From positions 2,485,001-2,549,000 of the forward strand of contig NZ_CP126080.1 in the NCBI RefSeq assembly GCF_030122805.1: DNA of 64,000 bases, written 5' to 3'. Both the position numbers and the translations under genes were made by a program. Origin of the DNA: Mesobacillus sp. AQ2 (GTDB lineage: Bacteria; Bacillota; Bacilli; Bacillales; Cytobacillaceae). This document shows positions 51,894 through 60,835 of the stretch, in pieces (the stretch's first letter is position 1; each line of letters starts with the position of its first letter). The notes below the pieces were generated by a model. The model ran no database searches. It was not told the DNA's origin and saw only the letters and a list, made by a program, of their open reading frames with translations.

Positions 51894-53135
51894 TTATGCT
51901 GTTACATTTTCCTCGATTTCAACCTCTCCTAAGGTTTCCCCTTCAGAGCGTGCGACATACACAGCACAGGCAGCATCCCCGGTAATATTAACTGCTGTCC
52001 TGCACATATCAAGGAGACGGTCCACCCCAAGGACTAAAGCGATGGCTTCAACCGGCAAACCGACTGATGTTAATACCATAGACAGCATGATCAATCCTAC
52101 TCCAGGGACTCCAGCTGTCCCAATGCTTGCCAGTGTTGCAGTCAAAATGACCGTCAATAGCTGGCCAAATCCTAATTCCGCACCATAGACCTGGGCAATA
52201 AAGATGGTCGCAACCCCTTGCATGATGGCAGTTCCATCCATATTGATGGTCGCACCTAGCGGCTGAACGAACCCACTGACACTTTTAGAAACCTTTAGGT
52301 TGTTTTGCAAGGTTTTCATCGAAATCGGCAGGGTAGCCGCACTGCTTGAAGTGCTGAAGGCAACAATCATAGCAGGGGAGAACTCTTTAAAGAATTTAAG
52401 AGGATTCAATTTTCCAAGCATAGATACAGCCGATCCATAGACGATGACCATGTGAAGCAACAATACAAACAGTACCACAAACATGTATTTACCCATGGCT
52501 GCAATGGCATCCAGTCCCTGGCTGCCGATTGCTGTAGCAATCAAACCAAAAGCTCCATATGGCGCAAATTTCATGACTGCCTGAACCAAATACATCATGA
52601 CCTCGTTTGCCTGTTCAACAAGCTTGGTCAACCCGGCAGCTTTTTCGCCAACTCTTGATATTCCAAAACCAATGATAATCGAGAAAGCAATAACCTGAAG
52701 CATAGAGCCTTCTACCATTGCACCAAGAGGATTGGCCGGGATAATATTTAACAAAGTTTCAATCACCGGCGGAGCCTGAGCAGCTTCAAAGTTGGCGCCA
52801 TCCAATTGGAAGCTGCCTGAACCAGGTTGCACAAGCAGAGACATGCCAATCGCCAAAACCAAAGCAATTCCAGTAGTGATTAAAAAGAAAGCAATCGTTT
52901 TGCCGCCGATTCTGCCAAGCTTTTTTGGATCACTGATTCCCGCTGTCCCTAGTATTAGTGAAACAATGACAATCGGAACAACAAGCATCTTAATTAAATT
53001 GACAAAAATCTTTCCCAGAGGCACAAATAAATAACTATTTACGCTTTCGAAGACACCTGGCAAGGCAAGGTTAAAAATGAGGCCAACAATGATACCAAGC
53101 CCCATACCATAAAGGATTTTACGAGTGAGTGACAT
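51894..53135 (-). CDS. Dicarboxylate/glutamate:cation symporter (DAACS family, GltT-like)
   Basis: A 413-residue transporter. STSSSAATLPISMK is the serine-rich hairpin tip, NMDGTAIMQGVATIFIAQ the cation/substrate loop, and DRLLDMCRTAVNITGDA the substrate-binding helix 8. It imports glutamate, aspartate or C4-dicarboxylates with sodium or protons. A cre-like box stands 33 bases upstream, so glucose should repress it. The start at 53135 follows TAGGAGGAGA. Confidence 0.94.
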   Translation of the reverse strand: MSLTRKILYGMGLGIIVGLIFNLALPGVFESVNSYLFVPLGKIFVNLIKMLVVPIVIVSLILGTAGISDPKKLGRIGGKTIAFFLITTGIALVLAIGMSLLVQPGSGSFQLDGANFEAAQAPPVIETLLNIIPANPLGAMVEGSMLQVIAFSIIIGFGISRVGEKAAGLTKLVEQANEVMMYLVQAVMKFAPYGAFGLIATAIGSQGLDAIAAMGKYMFVVLFVLLLHMVIVYGSAVSMLGKLNPLKFFKEFSPAMIVAFSTSSSAATLPISMKTLQNNLKVSKSVSGFVQPLGATINMDGTAIMQGVATIFIAQVYGAELGFGQLLTVILTATLASIGTAGVPGVGLIMLSMVLTSVGLPVEAIALVLGVDRLLDMCRTAVNITGDAACAVYVARSEGETLGEVEIEENVTA

Positions 53136-53167
53136 TCCATCTCCTCCTAATAAAATGTAATAAAAAA

Positions 53168-53181
53168 TGAAAGCGCTTACT
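53168..53181. promoter_or_regulatory. Candidate cre box before the GltT-like gene
   Basis: TGAAAGCGCTTACT differs from the cre consensus only at the final base. It lies 33 bases from the symporter start, near or in its promoter. Confidence 0.6.
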
Positions 53182-53308
53182 AAAATAACTGATAATTATA
53201 AATATTTAGTCATATTCAAAGTATGCCTAATCTTTGTATATTTTCCGCTATATTATAAGACTATTTTATTAATGGAATGTGAAAACAGCAGAAGATTTTA
53301 TATAGTAT

Positions 53309-53328
53309 AATTCGAGTTAACTCGAATT
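53309..53328. promoter_or_regulatory. Perfect 20-bp palindrome, likely operator
   Basis: AATTCGAGTTAACTCGAATT is its own reverse complement. It overlaps TATAAT (53306-53311) and ends 20 bases before the methyltransferase start, where a repressor would sit on the transcription start. Confidence 0.55.
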
Positions 53329-53348
53329 TTTGAAAGCAGGGATAACTA

Positions 53349-53912
53349 ATGGATTCACAAGAAAAATGGAATTCAAAATACACGAATCGATTGACTGATA
53401 ATGCACCACCTGAACCAAATAACAGATTACTAATGATGTCAGGGTATTTAAGCGAAGGGGAAGCGCTCGACATTGCTTGTGGCCTTGGAGGCAACAGCAT
53501 TTTCCTTGCAGAAATGGGTTATGAAGTGACAGCATTTGATATCTCGGACGTTGCTGTTGACTTTGTTCAAGAGCGGGCAGCTGGCAAAAAGCTGCATATT
53601 ACGGTTAAAACTGCCGATCTCACGAAAGAAAAATCGGTTTTATCGGGAATGAAATATAATATTGTGGTGTTGACCTATTATTTGGACCGTTCTTTGTTTC
53701 CACTGATGAAGGAATTGATCCAAGCAGATGGTTATTTGTTCATAGAAACCTTTTTTCAAAATGGCTCTTCAGGAAACCCGAATATTGCGAATCGATACAA
53801 ACTGGAATCAAATGAATTGCTGAGAGAATTCAGTGACTGGAGAGTTCTTTATTTTGAGGAAAACGAGCATGAAGGACGTCAGACAATTTTTTGCCAGAAA
53901 CCAGCAATATAA
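53349..53912 (+). CDS. Class I SAM-dependent methyltransferase (TehB-like)
   Basis: A 187-residue methyltransferase. ALDIACGLGGNSIFLAEMG is motif I for SAM binding, FDISDVAVDF motif II. The N-terminus EKWNSKYTNRLTDNAPPEPN is typical of tellurite-resistance/thiopurine-type enzymes. Its substrate is unknown; detoxification of a metalloid or thiol is a family-level guess. The likely operator upstream suggests induction by a small signal. Confidence 0.9.
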   Translation: MDSQEKWNSKYTNRLTDNAPPEPNNRLLMMSGYLSEGEALDIACGLGGNSIFLAEMGYEVTAFDISDVAVDFVQERAAGKKLHITVKTADLTKEKSVLSGMKYNIVVLTYYLDRSLFPLMKELIQADGYLFIETFFQNGSSGNPNIANRYKLESNELLREFSDWRVLYFEENEHEGRQTIFCQKPAI

Positions 53913-53927
53913 CAATGGCTAAAAATC

Positions 53928-53967
53928 AAAAAGCAGAAATCAGTTAAATACCTGTTTCTGCTTTTTC
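53928..53967. terminator. Bidirectional terminator after the methyltransferase
   Basis: AAAAAGCAGAAA and TTTCTGCTTTTT form a perfect 12-bp stem around a 15-base loop between two converging genes. Confidence 0.85.
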
Positions 53968-53979
53968 AAGGATATAAAG

Positions 53980-55206
53980 TTAAATAGATTCTGCTATGAT
54001 TCTCCGTTCCAGTTTTAAGGCAACAAACAAGAAAGAGAACGCGGCAGCCATCCTGAATAGCGAGATGAGATTCATGGCCGCAGCCATGCCAAGTCCATTA
54101 AGAAGCATGACTCCCACCTGCGGGGCAATGAATCCAACGATTGAAAGCAGGAAGTTATAATTGGCAATATAATTCGTGCGGCCTTTTTCCGGTGATGCCT
54201 TAAGGAGCTGGTTGAATAACAGCAGGTTGGTTCCAGATACAAACAAGCCAATCCACAGGTTGATCAAAGTTAAATAAACAAGATTACTTGAAAGTATAGT
54301 TAAAGCAGGTGCTGTTGCCATACCTGCTGCGGCGATGAATAATACGAAGCTGTTTCCACGCCGGTCTGCGGCATTTGCCCACCATTTTATACTGATGATT
54401 TGTGCCAGCTGGTTAGTAACGGAAAAAAGGCTTAACCATAGTGCCGTCGCGTTTGCCTCTTTAATTTGATAGATACTGAAGAGAGACCATGCCATCTGGG
54501 CAGTAAAATTGAACAACAAAGCAGATATGATGAACGCTAAAAACGGTTTGTGCTTATATAGGTCAAGTGACAGCTTCTTTCTTTTTTCTTCTAGTCTCTC
54601 TTCATTTTTTATTCTTTCAGGTTCTTTGTGTTTAATAAGAAAAAAAACTTCTGCTGCCGCAAACAGAAAGGCAGCAATAAATAAAAGTTGGTAAGGAAAA
54701 GCATTATCTTTATCAAACTGTTGCAAGAAAACTCCGGTACCGAATGTTACAGCCATTGCGGCAATCGTGTTATATCTATTTCGTGAGCTGAAAAATTCTC
54801 CTCTCCGCTTTTCGGGTACCAGGTCACCGATCATGGATTGCCATGACAGTCCAGATAACGCACCAGGGAAGTTAAGCAAAGCGATAAGGATCACCAGCGC
54901 CCATGCTGCATACGGATTCCCGAGAAATGGAACGAAAAGAATCAAGCTGAATAGTAGGCGGGTAACGAACGTTGAAATGACCGCAAAGTTCTTTTTGCTT
55001 TGTACGCGGTTCAGCCAAATGGCCCCCGGAATCAATGCAAGCATTCCTATAATTGAAGGAAGGGAGACAATCAGACCTATCTGCTGGTTTGTGGCTCCAA
55101 GAACACTGATGGCGAATAAAGGAATATACCCGTTGACCATATTAGTAGCTGCGGTGGAAGCAAGTCCGTTATAGATGCTCCACTTCTCATTTCCATTAAA
55201 TTTCAA
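53980..55206 (-). CDS. MFS transporter
   Basis: A 408-residue 12-helix carrier of the major facilitator superfamily. The N-terminal half has NGYIPLFAISVLGATNQQIG, and PGAIWLNRVQSKKN lies at the loop 2-3 position. A hydrophilic central loop (KHKEPERIKNEERLEEKRKK) joins the halves. TTG 55206 was chosen because GAGAGGGG lies upstream; longer readings begin inside the ribosome site. Substrate unknown, efflux is likely. Confidence 0.88.
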   Translation of the reverse strand: MKFNGNEKWSIYNGLASTAATNMVNGYIPLFAISVLGATNQQIGLIVSLPSIIGMLALIPGAIWLNRVQSKKNFAVISTFVTRLLFSLILFVPFLGNPYAAWALVILIALLNFPGALSGLSWQSMIGDLVPEKRRGEFFSSRNRYNTIAAMAVTFGTGVFLQQFDKDNAFPYQLLFIAAFLFAAAEVFFLIKHKEPERIKNEERLEEKRKKLSLDLYKHKPFLAFIISALLFNFTAQMAWSLFSIYQIKEANATALWLSLFSVTNQLAQIISIKWWANAADRRGNSFVLFIAAAGMATAPALTILSSNLVYLTLINLWIGLFVSGTNLLLFNQLLKASPEKGRTNYIANYNFLLSIVGFIAPQVGVMLLNGLGMAAAMNLISLFRMAAAFSFLFVALKLERRIIAESI

Positions 55207-55427
55207 TCTTTTTTCCCCTCTCAAAAAATTCACACGAGATGGATTGTACGATTTTGCTTCTCATTAGGCAATAGAAGCAAGTAAAAACAGTACATTCAGC
55301 ATACCTTCTCAATAAAGAACAAAACCCGTTTACATAAAGAAATATAAGCATAATTCAAAAAGAGAATGAAACAATGAAGGGATAGAATATAATAAAATAT
55401 GGTCAATGAGAAAGAGGGAGGTGAGCC

Positions 55428-56387
55428 ATGTTTAATATCCTTTTGTTCACGGATTCCGGGGTGGATGATTCTTTGGCACTGATGTATGCGTTGCTGCATC
55501 CTCAGCTCAATGTCGTAGGTGTTGTAACCGGTTATGGAAACATCACAAAGGAACAGGCAATTAATAATACTGCCTATTTATTGCAGCTTGGCGGAAGAGA
55601 GGAAATACCAATCATCGCAGGCGCTTCAGGACCATTATCCGGTGAACTGGCAACCTTTTATCCAGAAATCCATGGCCCAGAAGGTCTTGGCCCAATCAGG
55701 CCGCCAGAGGATTTGGGAGAGGTAGAGGTATTTGATATTGATAAAATCCTGGATATTGTGAATGAATACCCAGATAATTTAGTGATTGTCGGTGTCGGAA
55801 GGCAAACGGAACTGGCTATCCCATTCATCCTATATGGAAAGGATGCTTTCAAAACCGTAAATGCTTTTTACATCATGGGGGGAGCATTCCTTGTTCCCGG
55901 AAATGTCACAGCAGAAGCCGAGGCAAATTTTTATGCAGACCCGATTGCGGCCAATCAGGTGCTGGAAAAGGCAAGAAATGTATTCCTGCATCCTTTGAAC
56001 ATTACCAACAAAGCAATTATCCCGCCTGCAGTAATCGACTACCTTGCTGAAAACAGCCATTCCCCTTTCAAAAAGCTCATCAAACCTGTATACGATTATT
56101 ACTTTGAAGCATATAAAGAGAACGTACCTGGCATACTGGGAGCACCACTGCATGATGTGATCACTTTAAGTGCTCTCGTGAATAAAAACCTCGTCAAATA
56201 TCTGCCCAGAAGGGTTACCGTCGAATTGTTCGGCCGCGCCAAAGGGAAAAGCATGGCCGACTTCAGACCGAAACCAGCACCTGAACCGGAAGATGACCTG
56301 GACTGGATCGGTATGGAGGCAGACATACCAGCTTTCATCGAAGATTTCACCCTTATTTTTATGGGGAGTAAGACAACTAAAGGATAA
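55428..56387 (+). CDS. Nucleoside hydrolase with variant metal motif
   Basis: A 319-residue inosine-uridine nucleoside hydrolase fold. The N-terminal DTDPGxDD motif appears as FTDSGVDD: Asp9, Asp13 and Asp14 are kept, while the first Asp is Phe7 and Pro is Ser. The C-terminal calcium ligand region GAPLHDVITL is intact, as is HPLNITNKA. It would cleave ribonucleosides to base and ribose, unless the change alters specificity. The ribosome site is GGGAGGTGA. A terminator follows. Confidence 0.88.
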   Translation: MFNILLFTDSGVDDSLALMYALLHPQLNVVGVVTGYGNITKEQAINNTAYLLQLGGREEIPIIAGASGPLSGELATFYPEIHGPEGLGPIRPPEDLGEVEVFDIDKILDIVNEYPDNLVIVGVGRQTELAIPFILYGKDAFKTVNAFYIMGGAFLVPGNVTAEAEANFYADPIAANQVLEKARNVFLHPLNITNKAIIPPAVIDYLAENSHSPFKKLIKPVYDYYFEAYKENVPGILGAPLHDVITLSALVNKNLVKYLPRRVTVELFGRAKGKSMADFRPKPAPEPEDDLDWIGMEADIPAFIEDFTLIFMGSKTTKG

Positions 56388-56391
56388 ACCA

Positions 56392-56425
56392 AAAGAACTC
56401 CCTTAGAGTAAAAGGGAGTTCTTTT
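56392..56425. terminator. Bidirectional terminator between converging genes
   Basis: AAAAGAACTCCC and GGGAGTTCTTTT form a perfect 12-bp stem with a loop of about ten bases. Confidence 0.88.
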
Positions 56426-56433
56426 GCGAGGAA

Positions 56434-57654
56434 TCATAAGCCCTGTTTTACTTCTTTATACTTCCTTGGGCCGGCATTTGAAATGAGGATCACTAGAATG
56501 CTGGAGATAATCAATGTTCCATGAAAAATCCAGACCATTTTTGCCAGTGAAAGAGCCTCTAGCAGGATAGGTGCAACCAAAAACCCTAGCGCAAATCCCA
56601 GTGATTTCAAAAGCATGCCGACTCCAAATATTCTTCCTCTAATATAATTATCTGTTTGCTGAAGAATGGTAGCATGCAAGGTCGTAAAGCATGCATCAAA
56701 GATTCCCGTAAAGAAAGCAAACATCAGTACGACCCAAATATTTATATTCGAGAGAAAGGTTATGAAGCCAGCTGACATCAAGATTGCTGAAACAAAATAG
56801 GTACGATACAAGCGATTTCCCTTGATAAAATTCATCCTCGGCAAAAGCATGCTGGCCAATACAGAACCTATTCCCCAGACGCCCCAGATCAGTCCATATA
56901 TTAAGCTTTGCTTACTGGTAACAATTGCATCAGCCAACAATGGAATTCCCAGGTTATGTGAGGCACCGGCGAATGAACCGACGAGAAATATGATGTTTAT
57001 GTATAACAACATCGGCACAGATAAAATGAAAGAATATACTTCTTTTAAGTCTTTGCCAATCTGTGATACTTTTTCTTTCACTCCAGACGCTATAAGATCT
57101 GTACCGACTGACGCAGTTGTTTGCCATTTCATTTTGATAAGAACGCCTGCTGATAACAGATATGTGGCTGCGTCGATGATTAAGGTAATCTGGTATCCAA
57201 GAAAATCGGTTATCATTCCTGCTCCAATGAACCCTAATACGAGACTGATCGATGTCAGTCTTGAAATCAGCGCGTTCGTTTCGAGGACCTTATCCTGGCC
57301 GAATATTTGTGGAATTTCGGCACTGTAGCTTACAGCAAAAAAGCTGCTTGTCAAACCGATCAGGAAGCATACAATCAGGATCATAACCGGATTAGGGAAG
57401 GGGATTAAGCTAAGAATGATGACTGCCCGAAAAATATCGGTCCAAATCATGATTTTCCTCCGGTCAAAACGGTCTGCAAGGACACCTGAAAATAAGCTCG
57501 ACAGGACACCGCCTAAGGTCCGGAATGCCATTGTGGCAGCAAGCCAGGCAGGACTTCCAGTTGCAATATACATTAATACATTGATAGCAATTAAATCCAT
57601 AAAAGTGCCGAGATCCGAAAATGCTTTTACATACAGAAAAACTTTGCGGTTCAT
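56434..57654 (-). CDS. MFS transporter
   Basis: A 406-residue MFS carrier. GVLADRFDRRKIMI is the loop 2-3 signature, and IRGRIFGVGMLLKS lies in the second half. It resembles the MFS_3/enterobactin-exporter-like group found near many Bacillus drug-efflux genes. It reads opposite to the flavin reductase gene, sharing a 130-base divergent region. Substrate unknown. Confidence 0.9.
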   Translation of the reverse strand: MNRKVFLYVKAFSDLGTFMDLIAINVLMYIATGSPAWLAATMAFRTLGGVLSSLFSGVLADRFDRRKIMIWTDIFRAVIILSLIPFPNPVMILIVCFLIGLTSSFFAVSYSAEIPQIFGQDKVLETNALISRLTSISLVLGFIGAGMITDFLGYQITLIIDAATYLLSAGVLIKMKWQTTASVGTDLIASGVKEKVSQIGKDLKEVYSFILSVPMLLYINIIFLVGSFAGASHNLGIPLLADAIVTSKQSLIYGLIWGVWGIGSVLASMLLPRMNFIKGNRLYRTYFVSAILMSAGFITFLSNINIWVVLMFAFFTGIFDACFTTLHATILQQTDNYIRGRIFGVGMLLKSLGFALGFLVAPILLEALSLAKMVWIFHGTLIISSILVILISNAGPRKYKEVKQGL

Positions 57655-57787
57655 TAGAAGTCTCCCTTAACCCGTGCGTGGTAGTAAGTCGCTGTGTTTT
57701 ATTTTAAGGATTTTGAATTTACTTAGCAATACGAAATTTCAGTTTTTTGTTATAATATGCTTAAAAATAAAGAGGAGAAATTAGATC

Positions 57788-58348
57788 ATGATTCAAAGAG
57801 TCAATCAAACCGTTATGCATAGCTATCCAGGGATGGTCGCACTCGTATCGGTGAGCCATAAGGGAGAACACAATATAATGGCAGCTGGCTGGCACACGTA
57901 TATTTCTTATGATCCGCCAATTTACGGAGTTGCAATCGGCCGTGAGCGTCATTCGTATCAATTGGTAAAAGAGGCCGGAAAATTCGCCATTAATTTTGTC
58001 CCATTTGAAAAAGCAGAGCTCATACAACAAGCGGGTGTATATTCTGGATCCGAACACGACAAATTCGAAAAATCGAACATCTGTTTCCACCATGGTTCAG
58101 CTACAAATTCACCAGTACTGAAGGATGCTTATATTGCGTATGAGTGTGAAGTGATCGATCGCCATACATATGGGGACCATGACTGGTTTGTGGCAAATAT
58201 CGTTCGATTTTACCGGGATGATGAGAAATTTCTTGCTAATGGTTTGCCAGATTTCGAGAAGCTATCGATTCCTCTATATATAGGAAGGTCTACATATGCA
58301 AAGGTTGATAAAGATACCCAGTTTGTTACACATACAGTAAAAGAATAA
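57788..58348 (+). CDS. Flavin reductase-like (split-barrel) protein
   Basis: A 186-residue FMN-binding split-barrel protein of the flavin reductase family. The segments MHSYPGMVALVSVSHKGEHN, YDPPIYGVAIGRERHSYQL and GKFAINFVP are characteristic. It may reduce FMN for a partner monooxygenase or act as an FMN-dependent enzyme itself. The luciferase-like genes of this window are not adjacent. The ribosome site is GAGGAG. Confidence 0.9.
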   Translation: MIQRVNQTVMHSYPGMVALVSVSHKGEHNIMAAGWHTYISYDPPIYGVAIGRERHSYQLVKEAGKFAINFVPFEKAELIQQAGVYSGSEHDKFEKSNICFHHGSATNSPVLKDAYIAYECEVIDRHTYGDHDWFVANIVRFYRDDEKFLANGLPDFEKLSIPLYIGRSTYAKVDKDTQFVTHTVKE

Positions 58349-58410
58349 TGACCATAGGAATGCAGAACTTAACGTTTTAAAAAATAAAGTCCTATTTAAT
58401 GAGAAAATAA

Positions 58411-58465
58411 AAAAAGCTTGAGACATTGTCTATTTGAAAACGACTTTGCCCACAAGCTTTTTTTA
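58411..58465. terminator. Long-loop inverted repeat, possible terminator
   Basis: AAAAAAGCTTG and CAAGCTTTTTT are perfect complements separated by 33 bases, which contain a smaller GAGACA/TGTCT-like hairpin. It lies between the flavin reductase gene and the spore genes. Confidence 0.5.
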
Positions 58466-58588
58466 AATTGACGACATACCCTTCTAAGACTCTCGGCATG
58501 ATTGCAGACTGCAAAAGCACTTGATGTGCAAAAGTTCTATAACCAAAAAAAGCAACAAGCAAGGCCTGCATAAGCAGGGAAATATATG

Positions 58589-58822
58589 TCATACCACGCT
58601 ATTTTTCACACTGTTAGATTCCGACAGATCTGGATCGTTCACAATATTTACAGGAAAGTTTACAGGGGCCAAATCCCCATTTTGCTCTCCAAATCCCTGA
58701 TTTCGTTTTGTTGACAGAAATACATCTGCCTGTTGGATTGAACCAAAAGAAATCTGTGAAGAACGGTCCATTACGTTGACTTTAATGGCAAATACATTCG
58801 TCACTGAAGGTGCGAATATCAA
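58589..58822 (-). CDS. GerPA/GerPF-like spore protein
   Basis: A 77-residue beta-rich protein. The pattern of a hydrophobic start (NVFAIKVNVMDRSSQISFG), a QQ pair, an Asn/Gly-rich centre (KRNQGFGEQNGD) and a D(P/R)D near the end (NIVNDPDLSES) fits small GerPA/GerPF-type proteins and B. subtilis YdgA/YdgB. These are made late in the mother cell and help germinants pass the coat. TTG 58822 follows GAGGAGGGA. It is last in a two-gene minus-strand unit with the next entry. Confidence 0.75.
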   Translation of the reverse strand: MIFAPSVTNVFAIKVNVMDRSSQISFGSIQQADVFLSTKRNQGFGEQNGDLAPVNFPVNIVNDPDLSESNSVKNSVV

Positions 58823-58834
58823 ATTATCCCTCCT

Positions 58835-59080
58835 CTAAAATATCTTTGGCACGTTTGATTCGAAGCTGGATGGCGAATCGATTTGATCCCTGTCGTCAAC
58901 AAAATTCCGGTTGCCGACAAAAGCACTGCCATCTCCATAGCTCTGCCCATAACCTTGATTTCTTTTGTCCGAATTTTGCCATTCAGCTAGCAGGTTTTGT
59001 CCGATATTGACAGCAGAAGCATTTTCGAAGGAATTAATTTTCAAAATAAAAATATTAATATTAACAGCAGGTGTGGCCAT
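58835..59080 (-). CDS. GerPA/GerPF-like spore protein
   Basis: An 81-residue paralogue of the preceding protein. NINIFILKINSFENASAVNI is the hydrophobic/beta start, KRNQGYGQSYGD the central glycine/asparagine block and VDDRDQIDSPS the acidic end. ATG 59080 follows AAGGGGGA. It diverges from the Hsp20-like gene across a 67-base gap that must hold two promoters. Family membership is by pattern, not by a strong motif. Confidence 0.75.
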   Translation of the reverse strand: MATPAVNINIFILKINSFENASAVNIGQNLLAEWQNSDKRNQGYGQSYGDGSAFVGNRNFVDDRDQIDSPSSFESNVPKIF

Positions 59081-59147
59081 GAAGATTCCCCCTTATGAAA
59101 ATCAATATATGCCCCTGGCTCCAGTATTATGTTTAGGAGGAAGCGCT

Positions 59148-59621
59148 ATGGATTTACACAAATTGAAGGAATGGATGGAAATGGCCCAAAAGGTCCAAGG
59201 AGGGGATTTTTGGAACCAGATATTTGATCATGACTATGCCAAGCAATTTATGGCTGATGCTTCAACAGAAAACCCTTCTGAAGGAAAAAAAGAGAATTCT
59301 CCTGCTGTTGATTATCCCGCAATTGATATTTTAGAAAGTGATGATCAGGTATTCATCCTAGTTGATATCCCAGGTGTGCAGAAGGAGGATGTCAGGCTTT
59401 CTTTACAAGGCGATAGGCTAGTCATCCGATGTATCATCAACTCTCCAGCCTACGGTTTAAAGCCGATTCAGAAGGAGAGGAAGTATGGCAACTTCGAACG
59501 GGTATTGAAACTTCCAGAACTGCCAATGGATTATAAATTGAATGCAAAATTCCAAAATGGACTCCTGGAAATCAGCTACTATAAATATTTGAAAAATGAG
59601 GAATATATATCAATTGATTAG
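59148..59621 (+). CDS. Hsp20/alpha-crystallin family protein, CotP-like
   Basis: A 157-residue small heat-shock-type protein. The alpha-crystallin domain spans about residues 57-150 (AIDILESDDQVFILVDIPGV, then the NGLLEI strand). The N-terminal 50 residues are helical and acidic. In B. subtilis the spore coat protein CotP has this fold and lies beside ydgA/ydgB, which matches this neighbourhood. ATG 59148 follows TAGGAGG, which sets the start. Its stop codon overlaps the stop of the converging gene at 59618. Confidence 0.88.
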   Translation: MDLHKLKEWMEMAQKVQGGDFWNQIFDHDYAKQFMADASTENPSEGKKENSPAVDYPAIDILESDDQVFILVDIPGVQKEDVRLSLQGDRLVIRCIINSPAYGLKPIQKERKYGNFERVLKLPELPMDYKLNAKFQNGLLEISYYKYLKNEEYISID

Positions 59622-59848
59622 CTCGTGGCTTTTTTAACAGAATCACTATCAATTAAGTCTCCATCCAGTATAATATTAACTTCCCCTGAAGCCGGTGCCA
59701 TATCACCAGATTGCTCACCCCACCCATGTGTAAATTTATAATTCATCACTATACGCTGCTGGACCGTTTTTTGTGTGGAAATGGTTCCAGAAGTAAAACT
59801 ATTCAACTTAAAGCTGCCAATATTAATTTCCGTTGGTTTAAACTTCAT
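59618..59848 (-). CDS. GerPA/GerPF-like spore protein, third copy
   Basis: A 76-residue protein with the same layout as the two at 58589 and 58835: a beta start (INIGSFKLNSFTSGTIS), QQ in KTVQQRI, the block THGWGEQSGD, then ILDGDLIDSDS. Its stop (59618-59620) overlaps that of the Hsp20-like gene with no terminator between, so convergent transcription could give antisense effects. ATG 59848 follows AAAGGATGA. Confidence 0.75.
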   Translation of the reverse strand: MKFKPTEINIGSFKLNSFTSGTISTQKTVQQRIVMNYKFTHGWGEQSGDMAPASGEVNIILDGDLIDSDSVKKATS

Positions 59849-59917
59849 AATCTTTCATCCTTTCTGCCAAAGAGTGGTTGTAAATTAAATTACTGAAGGA
59901 AACGTGGTGCCGATTTC

Positions 59918-60835
59918 ATGCCTATAAAAAGGTTATTCAATCCAGTTGATAAAGATGTAAACATAGAGAACCTGATTAAGAAAGTTGATATCCTCGATTC
60001 ACAAGTAAAAAAACTCAAGACGGTTGATCTGCATTTTAAAAGAATCTTAGAGATGGAAAAAACACTTAAGCTTTATGAGTTAAAAGAAAAAGATAAACAA
60101 AACCAGGACTGGACAGCAGCCAAAACGGGGAAGTCTGGCAAAAATACAGATCATCATTCTGATAAAATCCAAAAAGACAATCAAAACAAGCCAGTTTACC
60201 GATCAGTGGATGGTGAAAATCGAAAAATATCCGCTTCCTCAGAATGGACAAGGATAGAGGAGATGGAACAGAGAATTAAGCGTCTTGAAGAAGCAGTGGT
60301 CAAACATCAGGATTTGCAGCTGGTGAAACATGAAGTACAAAACATTGAACGTGAAAATATAGCAAAATGGTTTACACAGCTTATATACCAGGAATTAGAG
60401 CCCTACAAACAGCAACTGAAGATATGGAACGATAAAGTATCCCAGCTTGAAATGTATTTTGATGAATTAAAAAAAGAATTTTCAATGATAAAAGAGAACC
60501 ACAAAACAGCTGATGAAAACAAAAACACAGAATCTACTTTTTCAAAAGAACCCAATCCTGAAAAAGGTCCATCATCGGTTATTTATCAAGAAATCAAAAT
60601 TGAGAAAGTTTATCTCGATAAGTATGAGCTAAACAATAACTTTGCCCAGCTTGGGATTAAAGAACTTGGCGGTCAGTTGAACATAGGCGCGACTTATGGA
60701 AGCGGGGCCATTCCTGAGGAAGTTATCGAGCAAGGTAAAGAAGCAAAGGAGTCAATGCAGGAAATGAAAGAAGAATTTGAGGCTGAAAGGGATTTAGCAA
60801 AGGAAGATAGCAATCCTAAAGATGACGAACTCTAA
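59918..60835 (+). CDS. GerPC-like coiled-coil spore protein
   Basis: A 305-residue, highly charged protein with coiled-coil stretches at about residues 15-55 and 110-200. Between them is a polar, low-complexity segment. Near residue 240 comes IKIEKVYLDKYELNNNFAQL then IKELGGQLNIGATYG, which follows the C-terminal pattern of GerPC (IEKIEY, then LNIG). Ordinary GerPC is about 200 residues, so this is an enlarged relative with an extra acidic tail. It closes the GerP-like cluster. The ribosome site is weak. Confidence 0.72.
   Translation: MPIKRLFNPVDKDVNIENLIKKVDILDSQVKKLKTVDLHFKRILEMEKTLKLYELKEKDKQNQDWTAAKTGKSGKNTDHHSDKIQKDNQNKPVYRSVDGENRKISASSEWTRIEEMEQRIKRLEEAVVKHQDLQLVKHEVQNIERENIAKWFTQLIYQELEPYKQQLKIWNDKVSQLEMYFDELKKEFSMIKENHKTADENKNTESTFSKEPNPEKGPSSVIYQEIKIEKVYLDKYELNNNFAQLGIKELGGQLNIGATYGSGAIPEEVIEQGKEAKESMQEMKEEFEAERDLAKEDSNPKDDEL

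Noticed and set aside
56822..57328. 168-codon frame on the plus strand
   Set aside because: Antisense of the MFS gene at 56434-57654; no ribosome site or homology pattern.
58392..58592. 66-codon frame on the minus strand
   Set aside because: It runs through the long-loop inverted repeat and lacks a ribosome site.
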